Shown here piece by piece: positions 24,635 through 32,997 of a stretch of DNA of 64,000 nucleotides. Every line of letters starts with the position of its first letter. Within the stretch, counting starts at the first letter, position 1. Source of the stretch: Opitutus sp. (GTDB taxonomy: Bacteria > Verrucomicrobiota > Verrucomicrobiia > Opitutales > Opitutaceae); contig JANPZY010000001.1 in NCBI GenBank assembly GCA_024707325.1, positions 744,001 to 808,000 of the forward strand. Reading direction: 5' to 3'. A model generated the notes under the pieces. That model saw only the letters and a program-made list of their open reading frames with translations, was not told the origin of the DNA and did not search any database. The translations under genes were made by a program, and so were the position numbers.

Positions 24635-25537
24635 TTACTCGACGCGCGGAGCTTCGTGCAGCTCGAGGCCGAGGATCTCGATGAATTTCTTCATCGCCGG
24701 CGTGAGCACGCGGCCCTTGCGGTGGAGGATGGCAAGCGGACGGGTGAAGTCTTTGCCCTTGAAGCGGAGCGCCGCGAGGGTGCCCTGAGTCACTTCCTGT
24801 TGCACCGTGGCCTGCGGGACGATCGCCACGCCGTGGTCGATTTCGACGGCGCGCTTCACGGTCTCGATGTTGTCGAACTCCATGACGGGCTCGATCTCGA
24901 GTTTGTTGTCGCGGAAGATCTGATCGACGGCCTTGCGGGTCGGGATGTCGGGGTCAAAACCGATGAAGCGCTGACCGGTGAGCTGGCGCAGATCGAGTTC
25001 GCCGACCTTGGCGAGCGGATGCTGCGGGTGCGTGATGAGCACGAGGTGGTCGTTGCGGAACGGCAGGACCTCGATCTGGCGCTGCTTGACCGGGAAGGCC
25101 ACGAGGCCGAAGTCCACGGAGTTGTGCAGGATGTCCTCGTAAACGAGATTGGAGCGGCGGTATTCGACGCGGACGTTGACCGAGGGATAGTCGTGCAGGA
25201 ATTTCTTGATGTAGGGCGGCAGCTCGTGGAGGCCGATCGAGTAGATGGTCGAGATGCGGATCGTGCCGCTGATGACCTTCTTCATCTCCTGCAACTCGCT
25301 GAGAAGCTTGTCGTAGGTGTGCAGGATTTCCTTGGCGGAATCGTAGACGCGCTGACCTTCCCGAGTGAGCTGAAACTGCTTCTGGCTGCGATCGATCAGC
25401 AGCGTCTTGAAGTGGCGCTCCATCGCGCGGGCCTGCTGGCTGACCGCGGATTGGGTAATGCCGTTAAGTTTGGCTGATTTCGAGAAGCTCTTCGTTTCAA
25501 CGAGATCCGCGAAGATTTTGAAGTTTTCTATTTGCAT
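24635..25537 (-). CDS. LysR-family transcriptional regulator (CysB/CysL-like)
   Basis: A 300-residue regulator. The N-terminal winged helix-turn-helix is MQIENFKIFADLVETKSFSK, AKLNGITQSAVSQQARAMER and DRSQKQFQLTREGQRVYDSA. The effector domain starts at about residue 87 (GTIRISTIYSIGLHELPPYI). Wording such as FIGFDPDIPTRKAVDQIF and FDNIETVKRAVEIDHGVAIV resembles regulators of sulfur or nitrogen metabolism. The ATG at 25537 places the conserved QIENFKIF at the N-terminus. It is divergent from YggS by 69 bases and may control it or a distant target. Confidence 0.9.
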   Translation of the reverse strand: MQIENFKIFADLVETKSFSKSAKLNGITQSAVSQQARAMERHFKTLLIDRSQKQFQLTREGQRVYDSAKEILHTYDKLLSELQEMKKVISGTIRISTIYSIGLHELPPYIKKFLHDYPSVNVRVEYRRSNLVYEDILHNSVDFGLVAFPVKQRQIEVLPFRNDHLVLITHPQHPLAKVGELDLRQLTGQRFIGFDPDIPTRKAVDQIFRDNKLEIEPVMEFDNIETVKRAVEIDHGVAIVPQATVQQEVTQGTLAALRFKGKDFTRPLAILHRKGRVLTPAMKKFIEILGLELHEAPRVE

Positions 25538-25606
25538 AGTGGCATCCCGGGCGACGTGGACCATAATGGTCGCTAATTTCACGGCAATCCATAAGCGCGA
25601 AGACTG

Positions 25607-26311
25607 ATGTTTCTTTCATTCGAGGAATTTCATGCCCGAGCTGAAGCAGTTCGACTGCAGATAGCGGCGGCCTGCGCGCAGGCCGGGCGCGGCCCTGGCG
25701 AGGTGCAATTGCTCGCCGTCACGAAGACGCATCCTGCGGCGGCGGCCGAGTATGCCGCGCGCTACGGGCTGAACGCCGTGGGCGAAAATCGCGTCCAGGA
25801 AGGCGTCGAAAAACGCGCCCAATGCACCGCGTCGATCCGCTGGGAGCTGATCGGCCACCTCCAATCGAACAAGGCGAAGCTGGCCGCCCAGCACTTCGAT
25901 CGCGTGCAGAGCGTCGATAGCGTAAAACTTATAAACCACCTCGATCGAGGTGCGGCCGAAGCGGGCAAGGTCCTCCCGATTTTGCTCCAGATCAACGCGG
26001 GGCGCGACCCGGCAAAGTTCGGCGCGGAAATCGAGGAGGCACCAGCCCTGCTCGAAGCGGCGCTCGCCAAACCGAATCTGCGCGTCGACGGACTCATGAC
26101 GATCGCACCGCTCACCGCCGTCCCCGAAGAGATGCGCGCGGCGGCGCAGCGCACGTTTGCCGCGCTGCGCGAACTGCGCGACGAACTCGCGACGCGTTTC
26201 GGCGTGCCGCTCAAGGAACTCTCGATGGGCATGAGCGGCGACATGGCCGACGCGATCGCGGCCGGGAGCACGTGCGTGCGCGTCGGCACGGCGTTGTTCG
26301 GTTCACGCTGA
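25607..26311 (+). CDS. yggS: YggS-family pyridoxal-phosphate homeostasis protein
   Basis: A 234-residue single-domain PLP-binding TIM barrel (fold type III, like alanine racemase without the second domain). LLAVTKTHPAAAAEYAARYG holds the PLP-binding Lys; GENRVQEGVEK, WELIGHLQSNKAK, VQSVDSVKL, GLMTIAP and LSMGMSGDMADAI are all family signatures. Members buffer free PLP and affect amino-acid pools. It lies divergent from the LysR gene. Confidence 0.93.
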   Translation: MFLSFEEFHARAEAVRLQIAAACAQAGRGPGEVQLLAVTKTHPAAAAEYAARYGLNAVGENRVQEGVEKRAQCTASIRWELIGHLQSNKAKLAAQHFDRVQSVDSVKLINHLDRGAAEAGKVLPILLQINAGRDPAKFGAEIEEAPALLEAALAKPNLRVDGLMTIAPLTAVPEEMRAAAQRTFAALRELRDELATRFGVPLKELSMGMSGDMADAIAAGSTCVRVGTALFGSR

Positions 26312-26348
26312 GGTCGTGTCGCGGCTGCGCAGTATCAGAGTTTTTTAA

Positions 26349-27275
26349 TTGGAGATTGAGCGGCGTTTCCGAGTTGCCGCGCCGCACAAAGCTCCTTCGT
26401 TTCCGGGCGTGGAACACGAGACTCTGTCCGCGGCCGATCGGGAGGCGCTGCTGAACTTGTTGGACGATCGCAGCGTCGCCGTGCGCAAGGCCCTCCTCGC
26501 TCACTTCACCAAGCTCGGCGAACCCGCGTCGCAGTTCCTGCAGGAAGTGACGCGACACCCCAATCGGATCCTCGCGCGCCACGCGGCGTGGTATCTCGAA
26601 GAACTGAAGTTCAACGACCCCGCAGCGGAGTTCCGCGGCTTCATCCGTTCGCTGAACTACGAACTCGAAACGGGTATTTTGCTGCTGAGCCGCACGGTGA
26701 ATCCGGACCTCGACGTCGGCGCGTGCTGCGCGGAGATCGATCAGATCGCGGAGCGCTGCCGCGAGCTGATTTCGCATCCCGCAACGACCCGCGAACAATG
26801 CCGCGTGCTCAACCGCGTGCTGTTTCACGAGTGGGGTTTTCACGGCAACGTCGAACACTACACCGATCCGAAAAACAGTCTGCTCGATCAAGTGCTGGGA
26901 CGACGCAAGGGCATCCCGATTTCGCTGAGCATCGTGTATCTCCTGGTCGCGAACCGGCTCGGTTTGGAACTGGAGCCGGTCGGATTGCCGGGACACTTCG
27001 TCGTCGGCTGTTTCGAGGAAGCGGCGCCGTTCTTCATCGATGTGTTCGACCGCGGCGTGTTTCTCGATCCCGACGAGGTGTTCGATCTGCTGCGCTCGCA
27101 TCACGTGGTGCCGAAGGTGACCGACCTGATGCCGACGCCCGTGCGCGAAGTGCTGTGCCGCTGCTGCCGCAATCTCGCCAACCATTTCGCAACGGCCAAC
27201 GACGCAGAACACGCCCGGTTGTTTGCGAGCTTCGTCGAAGAGTTCGAGGCGACTTACGCGCGGCACACGACCTGA
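26349..27275 (+). CDS. SirB1-family protein with transglutaminase-like domain
   Basis: A 308-residue cytoplasmic protein. Residues 25-100 are helical and HEAT-like (DRSVAVRKALLAHFTKLGEP). The transglutaminase-like core follows: RVLNRVLFHEWGFHGN, NSLLDQVLGRRKGIPISLSI and GLPGHFVVGC, ending with FIDVFDRGVFLDPDE. In this subfamily the Cys-His-Asp triad is usually incomplete; here H in PGHF is present but the usual Cys position reads R-K-G-I-P, so protease activity is doubtful. The start is TTG at 26349. It lies 37 bases after yggS and may share its transcript. Confidence 0.8.
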   Translation: MEIERRFRVAAPHKAPSFPGVEHETLSAADREALLNLLDDRSVAVRKALLAHFTKLGEPASQFLQEVTRHPNRILARHAAWYLEELKFNDPAAEFRGFIRSLNYELETGILLLSRTVNPDLDVGACCAEIDQIAERCRELISHPATTREQCRVLNRVLFHEWGFHGNVEHYTDPKNSLLDQVLGRRKGIPISLSIVYLLVANRLGLELEPVGLPGHFVVGCFEEAAPFFIDVFDRGVFLDPDEVFDLLRSHHVVPKVTDLMPTPVREVLCRCCRNLANHFATANDAEHARLFASFVEEFEATYARHTT

Positions 27276-27360
27276 GAAACCGCAGCGACAAGCGCGGGAA
27301 GATTTCGTTTTTTCGATTTTGCACCCGGCGCGACGCGCTGGCGGAATCGACGAAGCGGAA

Positions 27361-28278
27361 TTGAAGACCGAACCCTCCAGCGTTCTCACCTTGCGCGATC
27401 TCGATGCGTGGCCGACGACCGGCGTCGCGCTCGCCGTGCTCGGACATCCGATCAAGCACTCGATCAGTCCGGCCATGCACAACGCCGCACTGGCGGAGAT
27501 GGCGCAACGCGACCGGCGCTTCGCGGATTGGACGTATCACCGTTTCGAGGTTCCGCCGGATGATCTCCCGACCGCGCTGGCGAAGCTGCACGAGAAACAG
27601 TTTCTCGGGCTCAACCTCACCGTGCCGCACAAGGTCCTCGCGCTCGTGCACGTGAAGCACGTCGACGAAACCGCCGCGCATGCCGGCGCGGTGAACACGC
27701 TGCGTTGGCGACCCGACGGCTGGGACGGTTTTAACACCGACGGCGACGGTCTCGAAGCGGGCGTGCGTGACGATCTCGGCGTGTCGTTGCGCGGAGCCGA
27801 TGTTTTGTTGCTCGGCGCGGGCGGCGCGGCGCGCGGTGCGGCCGTGCAATGTCTCACCAAAGGCTGCTCGTCGCTGACGATCGTGAATCGCACCGCCGCG
27901 AATCTCGAAAAACTGCTGCACGATCTCGCGCCGCTCGCAGGAAACGCGCGTTTACAGGGGCGGCTCTCGAGCGAAGGTGCGGCCGGATTGCCTCCGGGGT
28001 TGCTCGTCATCAATGCCACAAGCGCAGGTCTCAACCCTGACGACCCGCTTCCGATCGACTTGCGTCCGCTCACCTCGCCCAGCGGCGTCTACGACATGAT
28101 CTACAATCCGCCGCAGACCGCGTTGCTGCGCGAAGCGGCGCTGCTGGGCATCCCGCACGCGAACGGTTTGTCGATGCTCGTGCATCAGGGCGCGCGGGCG
28201 CTCGCGATCTGGAGCGAAACGCGACCGCCCGTGCCCGCCATGCAACTCGCCGCGCGCAACGCGCTCCGTCGGTCATGA
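27361..28278 (+). CDS. aroE: Shikimate dehydrogenase
   Basis: A 305-residue enzyme reducing 3-dehydroshikimate with NADPH in the aromatic amino acid pathway. LGHPIKHSISPAMHNAAL is the substrate loop, NLTVPHK carries the catalytic Lys, GFNTDGDG the partner Asp, and LLGAGGAARGAAV the NADP loop. NATSAGL and HANGLSMLVHQGARAL complete the pattern. The TTG at 27361 is preferred; longer frames overlap the previous gene and add a basic low-complexity leader. It overlaps the prepilin peptidase start by 4 bases (ATGA). DAHP synthase, the first step of the same pathway, lies 3.5 kb downstream. Confidence 0.93.
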   Translation: MKTEPSSVLTLRDLDAWPTTGVALAVLGHPIKHSISPAMHNAALAEMAQRDRRFADWTYHRFEVPPDDLPTALAKLHEKQFLGLNLTVPHKVLALVHVKHVDETAAHAGAVNTLRWRPDGWDGFNTDGDGLEAGVRDDLGVSLRGADVLLLGAGGAARGAAVQCLTKGCSSLTIVNRTAANLEKLLHDLAPLAGNARLQGRLSSEGAAGLPPGLLVINATSAGLNPDDPLPIDLRPLTSPSGVYDMIYNPPQTALLREAALLGIPHANGLSMLVHQGARALAIWSETRPPVPAMQLAARNALRRS

Positions 28279-29204
28279 GCGAGACGCTGGCCGAAGTCGC
28301 CGCCGCCTTTCCGTGGTTTTTTCCCGCGGTGCTTTTCGTGTTCGGTGCGTGCATCGGCAGTTTTCTCAACGTCGTCATCTACCGCCTGCCGGCGGGAAAA
28401 TCTGTCGTCACGCCAGGTTCGCACTGCCGATGCGGTCAGCCGATTCGCTGGCACGACAACATTCCGATTCTGAGTTGGTTGATTCTGCGTGGACGCGCAC
28501 GCTGCTGCGGCGCGGCATTTTCAGTGCGCTATCCGTTCGTCGAGCTGCTCACGGGGCTGCTGTTCCTTGCGTGCTGGTTCGCGTTTCCGCCGGCAAAGGC
28601 GCTCGTGGGTTGTTTCTTCGTGAGCCTGCTCGTCGCGGCGACATTTATCGACCTCGATCACTTCATCATCCCCGACGTGTTCACGATCGGGGGCGCAGTG
28701 ACAGGTGTCGCGCTCGCTGTATTCGTGCCGTCACTACACGGCGAAGTGGAGGGAATCTATCTGCTCGACGGCCTCCGCTCGGGCACGACCGCGCTGATCG
28801 GAGTTTTGATTGGCTCGGCACTCGTCCTCTGGATCGCACTGCTCGCCGAGGTGCTGTTGAAAAAGGAAGCGATGGGCTTCGGCGACGTGAAGTTCGTCGG
28901 CATGATCGGAGCGTTCTGCGGCTGGCAGGGCGGCGTGTTCTCGCTGTTTGGCGGCGCCGTCGTCGGCACGATCTGGATCGGACTCGCGCTCGTTTGGAAA
29001 AAACTCACGGGCAAAGCCGCGCCGATCGCGCCCAAGTCCGAAACGCCCGAAGGCGAAACCGCCCCGATCGGGCTCGGCGTGCACGTGCCCTTCGGCCCCA
29101 TGCTCGCGGTCGCCGCAGCGATCTACTTTCTTTGGGCGCACCGCTGGGTGGAGCCGTGGTTCGCGGATATCGCCGTGCTGTTCCAGCGCAGCCCGATGCC
29201 CTGA
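28275..29204 (+). CDS. Type IV prepilin peptidase (A24 family)
   Basis: A 309-residue polytopic aspartyl protease that cleaves type IV pilin or pseudopilin leaders and N-methylates the new end. GACIGSFLNVVIYRLP is the N-terminal signature. The catalytic Asp residues lie in TFIDLDHFIIPD and MGFGDVKFVGMIGAF. The cytoplasmic zinc motif is altered: HCRCGQ and RARCCGAAF give C-x-C and C-C in place of two C-x2-C pairs. About eight hydrophobic segments are visible, and a loop before the last is long (TGKAAPIAPKSETPEGETAP). No pilin gene is adjacent; the coupling to aroE by ATGA overlap is arrangement rather than function. Confidence 0.9.
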   Translation: MSETLAEVAAAFPWFFPAVLFVFGACIGSFLNVVIYRLPAGKSVVTPGSHCRCGQPIRWHDNIPILSWLILRGRARCCGAAFSVRYPFVELLTGLLFLACWFAFPPAKALVGCFFVSLLVAATFIDLDHFIIPDVFTIGGAVTGVALAVFVPSLHGEVEGIYLLDGLRSGTTALIGVLIGSALVLWIALLAEVLLKKEAMGFGDVKFVGMIGAFCGWQGGVFSLFGGAVVGTIWIGLALVWKKLTGKAAPIAPKSETPEGETAPIGLGVHVPFGPMLAVAAAIYFLWAHRWVEPWFADIAVLFQRSPMP

Positions 29205-29205
29205 A

Positions 29206-29240
29206 CGCGCGCCACTCACTCCGAGGCGCGCGCGATAAGT
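29206..29240. terminator. Possible terminator between convergent genes
   Basis: CGCGCGCC at 29206-29213 pairs with GGCGCGCG at 29225-29232 and is followed by ATAAGTTTT. The T tract is weak. Confidence 0.5.
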
Positions 29241-29241
29241 T

Positions 29242-30384
29242 TTAGCTCAGAAGCGTGGCGCCGGGACCGGTGCGCGTGTGCAACACTTCGGGCGCGGTGC
29301 CGTATTTTTTCGTGTAGGCGGCGACAACCTGCTCGGCCTGCGCGGAGCCGAAATGCTCGTCGGTCAGCGCCATCACCGCGCCACCAAAACCGCCGCCCGT
29401 GAGACGAGCACCGAACACATGCGGCGTGGCCGTGAGCGTATCCACGAGGAAATCGAGTTCGGGCGTGCTGTTTTCGAACAGATGCTGCGAGCTGCGATGC
29501 GACGCGGTGAGCAACTGGCCCACGCCGGCCAGATCGCCTTGGCGGAGGGCGACGACCGACGCGTCCACGCGCGCGATTTCCTCCACGATGTGGCGCGCGC
29601 GTTTGCCGACCACTTCGGGCAACTCGCTCAGCCGCGCCTCGAGTTGCGCGGGCGTCAGATCGGCGAGGAGTTTCACCCCGAGTTTCGACGCAGCCTCCAT
29701 GCACTCGCGATGGCGCGCGGCGTAGAGTCCATCGATCAGCGCATGCTTCGTGTGCGTGTTGAAAATCCAGAAATGCGCGCCGCTCGGGAGCGGCACCGTG
29801 TCGAATCGAGGACCGCGGCAATCGATGAAGACGAGCGCGTCCTGCTGACCGAAACCGGAAACACCCTGGTCGAGAATGCCGCAGGGCACGCCAACGAAGT
29901 GGTTTTCCGCATGACGGCCGATCTTCACGAGCGTCTCGCGCGACGGCTCTTGCTGCGTTGCCGCCAGAAACACGAGGCCCGACGCCAGCTCGATCGCCGC
30001 GCTACTGCTGAGACCCGCGCCGGTGGGCAGATCCGACGTGGCGAAATAATCGAAGCCCGCCGGTGCGCGCAGCGAGAACTCCGGCAACGCCGCCAACACA
30101 CCGAGCGGATAGTTCACCCAGCTGCCCGGACCTTGCTGCTTCTCGAGCGAATCCGCCGGCAGGGTGACGACCTGCGAGCGCTGATCGCTGCCGAAACGGC
30201 GCACGCCATCGTCGCGCAACGCCAGCGCCACGCTCACGCCGCGATCAATCGCCGCACCCAGCACGGTGCCGCCGTTGTAATCCGTGTGATTCCCGATGAA
30301 CTCGATGCGGCCCGGCGCACGGGCGATGAATTGAGGCGGACGGCCAAAGGCTTCCGAGAATTGCCGGACGAGAGCGTCTTTCAT
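29242..30384 (-). CDS. galK: Galactokinase
   Basis: A 380-residue GHMP kinase phosphorylating galactose at C1 in the Leloir pathway. The galactokinase signature GRIEFIGNHTDYNGG is near residue 26, the ATP loop LPTGAGLSSSAAIELASG near 130, and the third GHMP motif RLTGGGFGGAVMAL near 335. FIDCRGPRFDTVPLP and the catalytic Asp region (GILDQGVSGFGQQDALVFID) are intact. No galT or galE is adjacent. GH35, GH97 and AmpG-like transport genes elsewhere in the window could provide galactose. Confidence 0.94.
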   Translation of the reverse strand: MKDALVRQFSEAFGRPPQFIARAPGRIEFIGNHTDYNGGTVLGAAIDRGVSVALALRDDGVRRFGSDQRSQVVTLPADSLEKQQGPGSWVNYPLGVLAALPEFSLRAPAGFDYFATSDLPTGAGLSSSAAIELASGLVFLAATQQEPSRETLVKIGRHAENHFVGVPCGILDQGVSGFGQQDALVFIDCRGPRFDTVPLPSGAHFWIFNTHTKHALIDGLYAARHRECMEAASKLGVKLLADLTPAQLEARLSELPEVVGKRARHIVEEIARVDASVVALRQGDLAGVGQLLTASHRSSQHLFENSTPELDFLVDTLTATPHVFGARLTGGGFGGAVMALTDEHFGSAQAEQVVAAYTKKYGTAPEVLHTRTGPGATLLS

Positions 30385-30462
30385 GGGATGAACTCCGCGA
30401 ACCGCATCACCTGACGGGCTCGAAACGCGGAGCCGCGAACGAACGCCGCCGTCGCGGCGCGG

Positions 30463-30681
30463 TCAATTCGATTCACGGCGCGGCGTCGACTCGGGTCCTT
30501 CGCCGCTGCGACCTTTGACGACCACCTGCAGCAGTTGCGCCATGGCGCTCTCGCGTGTGATGCCGCGTTCGCGCGCGAGCTGATCCGCGCGCTTCGACAA
30601 TTGCGCCGCCATGACTCGCGCCTGCTCCGGCGATGCGCCGAGCCGCCGGCAGAGTTCGGTGAGTTGTTCCTCCTCGGTCAT
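30463..30681 (-). CDS. Small hypothetical helical protein coupled to ygfZ
   Basis: A 72-residue charged protein beginning MTEEEQLTELCRRLGASPEQ, then ARVMAAQLSKRADQLARE and a basic/serine tail. It is predicted to be helical; SPEQARVMAAQLSKRADQLA could be a ribbon- or helix-bundle element, but I recognise no family. Its ATG overlaps the likely ygfZ stop (ATGA at 30681-30678), so it is translationally coupled to that gene. Confidence 0.6.
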   Translation of the reverse strand: MTEEEQLTELCRRLGASPEQARVMAAQLSKRADQLARERGITRESAMAQLLQVVVKGRSGEGPESTPRRESN

Positions 30682-31495
30682 GCGACGACGAATCCCACGG
30701 TGGGCTCGGCTTCCGCGGTGCCAAGCGAAAGCGCGCGTCGCATCGAGGTTCAAGGTCGTGAGCAACGCCAGGGCGACGAAGCCATCGCCCTCCGCCACCG
30801 CGCTGCGAACTTCTCCAAGTTGACGTCCGCCTTGAAACAGCGGCGTGCCCCGCGCGGGAGCCGGACCTGCAGCCCGCACGCGAAAGATCCGGCGGCGCAC
30901 CTGCCCCATCGCGCGCAGTCGCGCCATCACTTCCTGTCCAAGGTAGCAGCCCTTTTTGATGACTCACCGCATCATCGAGTCCGCCTTCCTGCGGCAATTC
31001 GCCGGGACCGATGTCCCGCGGCACGGAGGCGATCCCGTCGGCGATGCGGCGCTGTTCCGCCTGCTCCGCGGTCAGCTCGAACGCACCCGCGAGCGCCTGG
31101 TCGACGCGCGCCGTCTCCGCCCGAGGGAAGAACCATTCCCACGCCGCGGCCCCGCGGCTCCGCACGATGTATCCAGTTTCTGGTGACATGATCGATTGCG
31201 CGGCATTCTCCGTGCCTCGCAGCGCGACCGCGCTCCACGCGCCGCTGACATCTTCAAGCGTCACGTCATCGGCGATAATGTAGGCCTCGAGCCGCTCGCG
31301 GATCACGGTCGCGGCGGACTCCCGCGAGAAAATCAGAAAACCTTCGCCGTGGGCCACGACGAAGCTGTCGGCGAGAACCTTTCCTTTCTGGTTGAGCCAC
31401 AATCCGTAAGCGCCGTTTCCTTCGCGAACCGGACGCAGATCGTTCGAAAACTGGCCCTGGAGGAACACAAACGCATCCTCACCAGTTACATACAA
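30678..31495 (-). pseudogene. ygfZ: Folate-binding YgfZ/GcvT-like protein, broken by two one-base shifts
   Basis: The first frame gives YVTGEDAFVFLQGQFSNDLR, LWLNQKGKVLADSFVV and ADDVTLEDVSG, typical of YgfZ, a tetrahydrofolate-dependent factor for Fe-S enzymes. The diagnostic motif KGCYLGQEVMARLRAMGQ lies in another frame, reached by skipping one base in the AAAAAGGG run at about 30945-30955. A second skip in the GC run near 30733 gives a natural end, LGTAEAEPTVGFVVA, with TGA inside the next gene's ATG. The N-terminus is uncertain: the frame is open about 28 codons above 31495 and no ATG is seen there. Confidence 0.8.
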
Positions 31496-31610
31496 GGAAG
31501 CGGCCGGTTCGTAGCGAAAAAGGCAAATGAATCGTTCAAAATCATTAAATCGTTAATTGCTGCCGTTAAGTCATTTATGAAAATAGTTGGTAGATTTTGC
31601 TAACTTTGAT

Positions 31611-31638
31611 TTGACGGACGCTAGCGCATCTCTATCAC
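31611..31638 (+). promoter_or_regulatory. Candidate housekeeping promoter
   Basis: TTGACG at 31611-31616 and TATCAC at 31633-31638 are separated by 16 bases in an AT-rich stretch. The spacing and boxes are acceptable but unproven. Confidence 0.4.
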
Positions 31639-31661
31639 TTCAACCATCAACTTTAACACTT

Positions 31662-31682
31662 CTCCCGCCTAGCGGGAGTTTT
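31662..31682 (+). terminator. Intrinsic terminator 1 of a tandem pair
   Basis: CTCCCGC at 31662-31668 pairs with GCGGGAG at 31672-31678, followed by TTTT. Confidence 0.65.
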
Positions 31683-31702
31683 GGGGTAACTAAGAAAGCA
31701 AA

Positions 31703-31740
31703 GGCCGGCCGCTTAGGGGTAAGCGGCCGGCCACTTTTTT
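31703..31740 (+). terminator. Intrinsic terminator 2 of a tandem pair, very strong stem
   Basis: GGCCGGCCGCTTA at 31703-31715 pairs perfectly with TAAGCGGCCGGCC at 31720-31732 around a GGGG loop, followed by AC and six T. It lies about 100 bases before the DAHP synthase ATG. Confidence 0.85.
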
Positions 31741-31838
31741 ACCCGGCGAGATCGCCCCGGCAAGCGCCCGACTTGGAAACAGCGCAGTTTAAGCGAGGCT
31801 TGCGCGCCCGATGCGGAAAAGCCCACTCTCTGCCTTTC

Positions 31839-32894
31839 ATGCAGAGAACATCGGACATCAACGTCGTCGAAACTCGTGCGCTGCCCTCGCCCGCCGCTCT
31901 GCTGGCCGAGCTGCCAAAAACCGAATCGCAGGCCAACTTCATCGCCCGCGCGCGCGAGGAGATCCGCCGGCTGATCTTCACGGACGACAAACGTTTCCTG
32001 TTCATTGTGGGTCCGTGTTCGATCCACGATCTCGACGCTGGACGCGAATACGCCCGCCGCCTGGCGGCCCTATCGCGCGAAGTCTCTGACCGTTTGCTGA
32101 TTGTGATGCGCGTGTATTTCGAAAAACCGCGCACGACGGTGGGCTGGAAAGGCCTCGTCATGGACCCGCATCTCGACGGGTCGCACGACATCGCCGCCGG
32201 CCTCCGCTTGGGCCGAGCATTCCTGCGCGACGTGCTCGACCTGGGGCTGCCGACCGCGACCGAGTTTCTCGACCCGATCACGCCGCAGTATGTGGCGGAT
32301 CTCGTTTGCTGGGGCGCGATCGGTGCCCGCACGACCGAATCGCAGACGCACCGGCAGATGGCGTCGGGTCTCTCGATGCCGCTCGGCTTCAAAAATGGCA
32401 CGGACGGTTCCATCACCACCGCGATCAACGCCATCAAGGCCGCCGGCCAGCCCCAAACTTTCCTCGGCATCAATCTCGACGGCGCTTCGTCCGCGATCGT
32501 CACGCGCGGCAATCCCAATTGCCACGTGGTCCTCCGCGGCGGCTCCGCCGGACCCAATTTCGCGCCGTCTCACATCGCGCAAACCGAAGCACATCTCGCG
32601 AAAGCCGGTTTGCCCAAGTCGATCCTCGTCGACTGCTCGCACGACAACTCCGCCAAGAAGCCGGAGCTTCAGCCCGACGTCATGCGCGCGCTGCTCGACC
32701 AGATCACCGCGGGCAACACCTCGATCATGGGGGCGATGGTCGAAAGCAACCTCGAGGCCGGCAACCAGCCCTTCCCGCAACCGAAGGAAAAGCTCCGCTA
32801 CGGCGTGAGCATCACCGATGGCTGTATCGACTGGCCCACGACGGAAAAGCTCGTGCGCGAAGTGCACGAGCGGCTCGCCCCGCGTTTTTCCTGA
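31839..32894 (+). CDS. 3-deoxy-7-phosphoheptulonate synthase (class I DAHP synthase)
   Basis: A 351-residue enzyme condensing phosphoenolpyruvate and erythrose-4-phosphate, the entry step to aromatic amino acids. FIVGPCSIHDLDAGREYARR carries the metal Cys; MRVYFEKPRTTVGWKGLVMD, GARTTESQTHRQMASGLSMP, GFKNGTDGS and DCSHDNSAKKPELQ are AroG/F/H signatures. The length fits the bacterial AroAI-alpha group. The ATG at 31839 starts MQRTSDINVV; in-frame starts further up would cross both terminators. The N-terminal segment needed for feedback inhibition is present, but the inhibitor cannot be read. Confidence 0.94.
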   Translation: MQRTSDINVVETRALPSPAALLAELPKTESQANFIARAREEIRRLIFTDDKRFLFIVGPCSIHDLDAGREYARRLAALSREVSDRLLIVMRVYFEKPRTTVGWKGLVMDPHLDGSHDIAAGLRLGRAFLRDVLDLGLPTATEFLDPITPQYVADLVCWGAIGARTTESQTHRQMASGLSMPLGFKNGTDGSITTAINAIKAAGQPQTFLGINLDGASSAIVTRGNPNCHVVLRGGSAGPNFAPSHIAQTEAHLAKAGLPKSILVDCSHDNSAKKPELQPDVMRALLDQITAGNTSIMGAMVESNLEAGNQPFPQPKEKLRYGVSITDGCIDWPTTEKLVREVHERLAPRFS

Positions 32895-32997
32895 CACTTC
32901 CTCTAATCCAGCGCTGCAATCCGCCTAAAATTGCGCCTAGTTTCACAATTCCTGCGTGTCGCCCCGCGCCGCATCCTGATTACACTTTAGTCCACCC

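Larger units (their letters stand above)
31496..31838. other. AT-rich divergent region between ygfZ and DAHP synthase
   Basis: 343 bases with no believable gene. The part from about 31520 to 31660 is far richer in A and T than its surroundings. It holds a short ATG frame at 31577 (MKIVGRFC then stop), a candidate promoter and two consecutive intrinsic terminators, all on the plus strand ahead of the DAHP synthase start. Confidence 0.6.

Noticed and set aside
30940..30960. Programmed ribosomal frameshift in ygfZ at AAAAAGGG
   Set aside because: The needed shift is +1, whereas AAAAAG slippery sites promote -1. A second shift downstream would also be needed. An indel or base-calling error is simpler.
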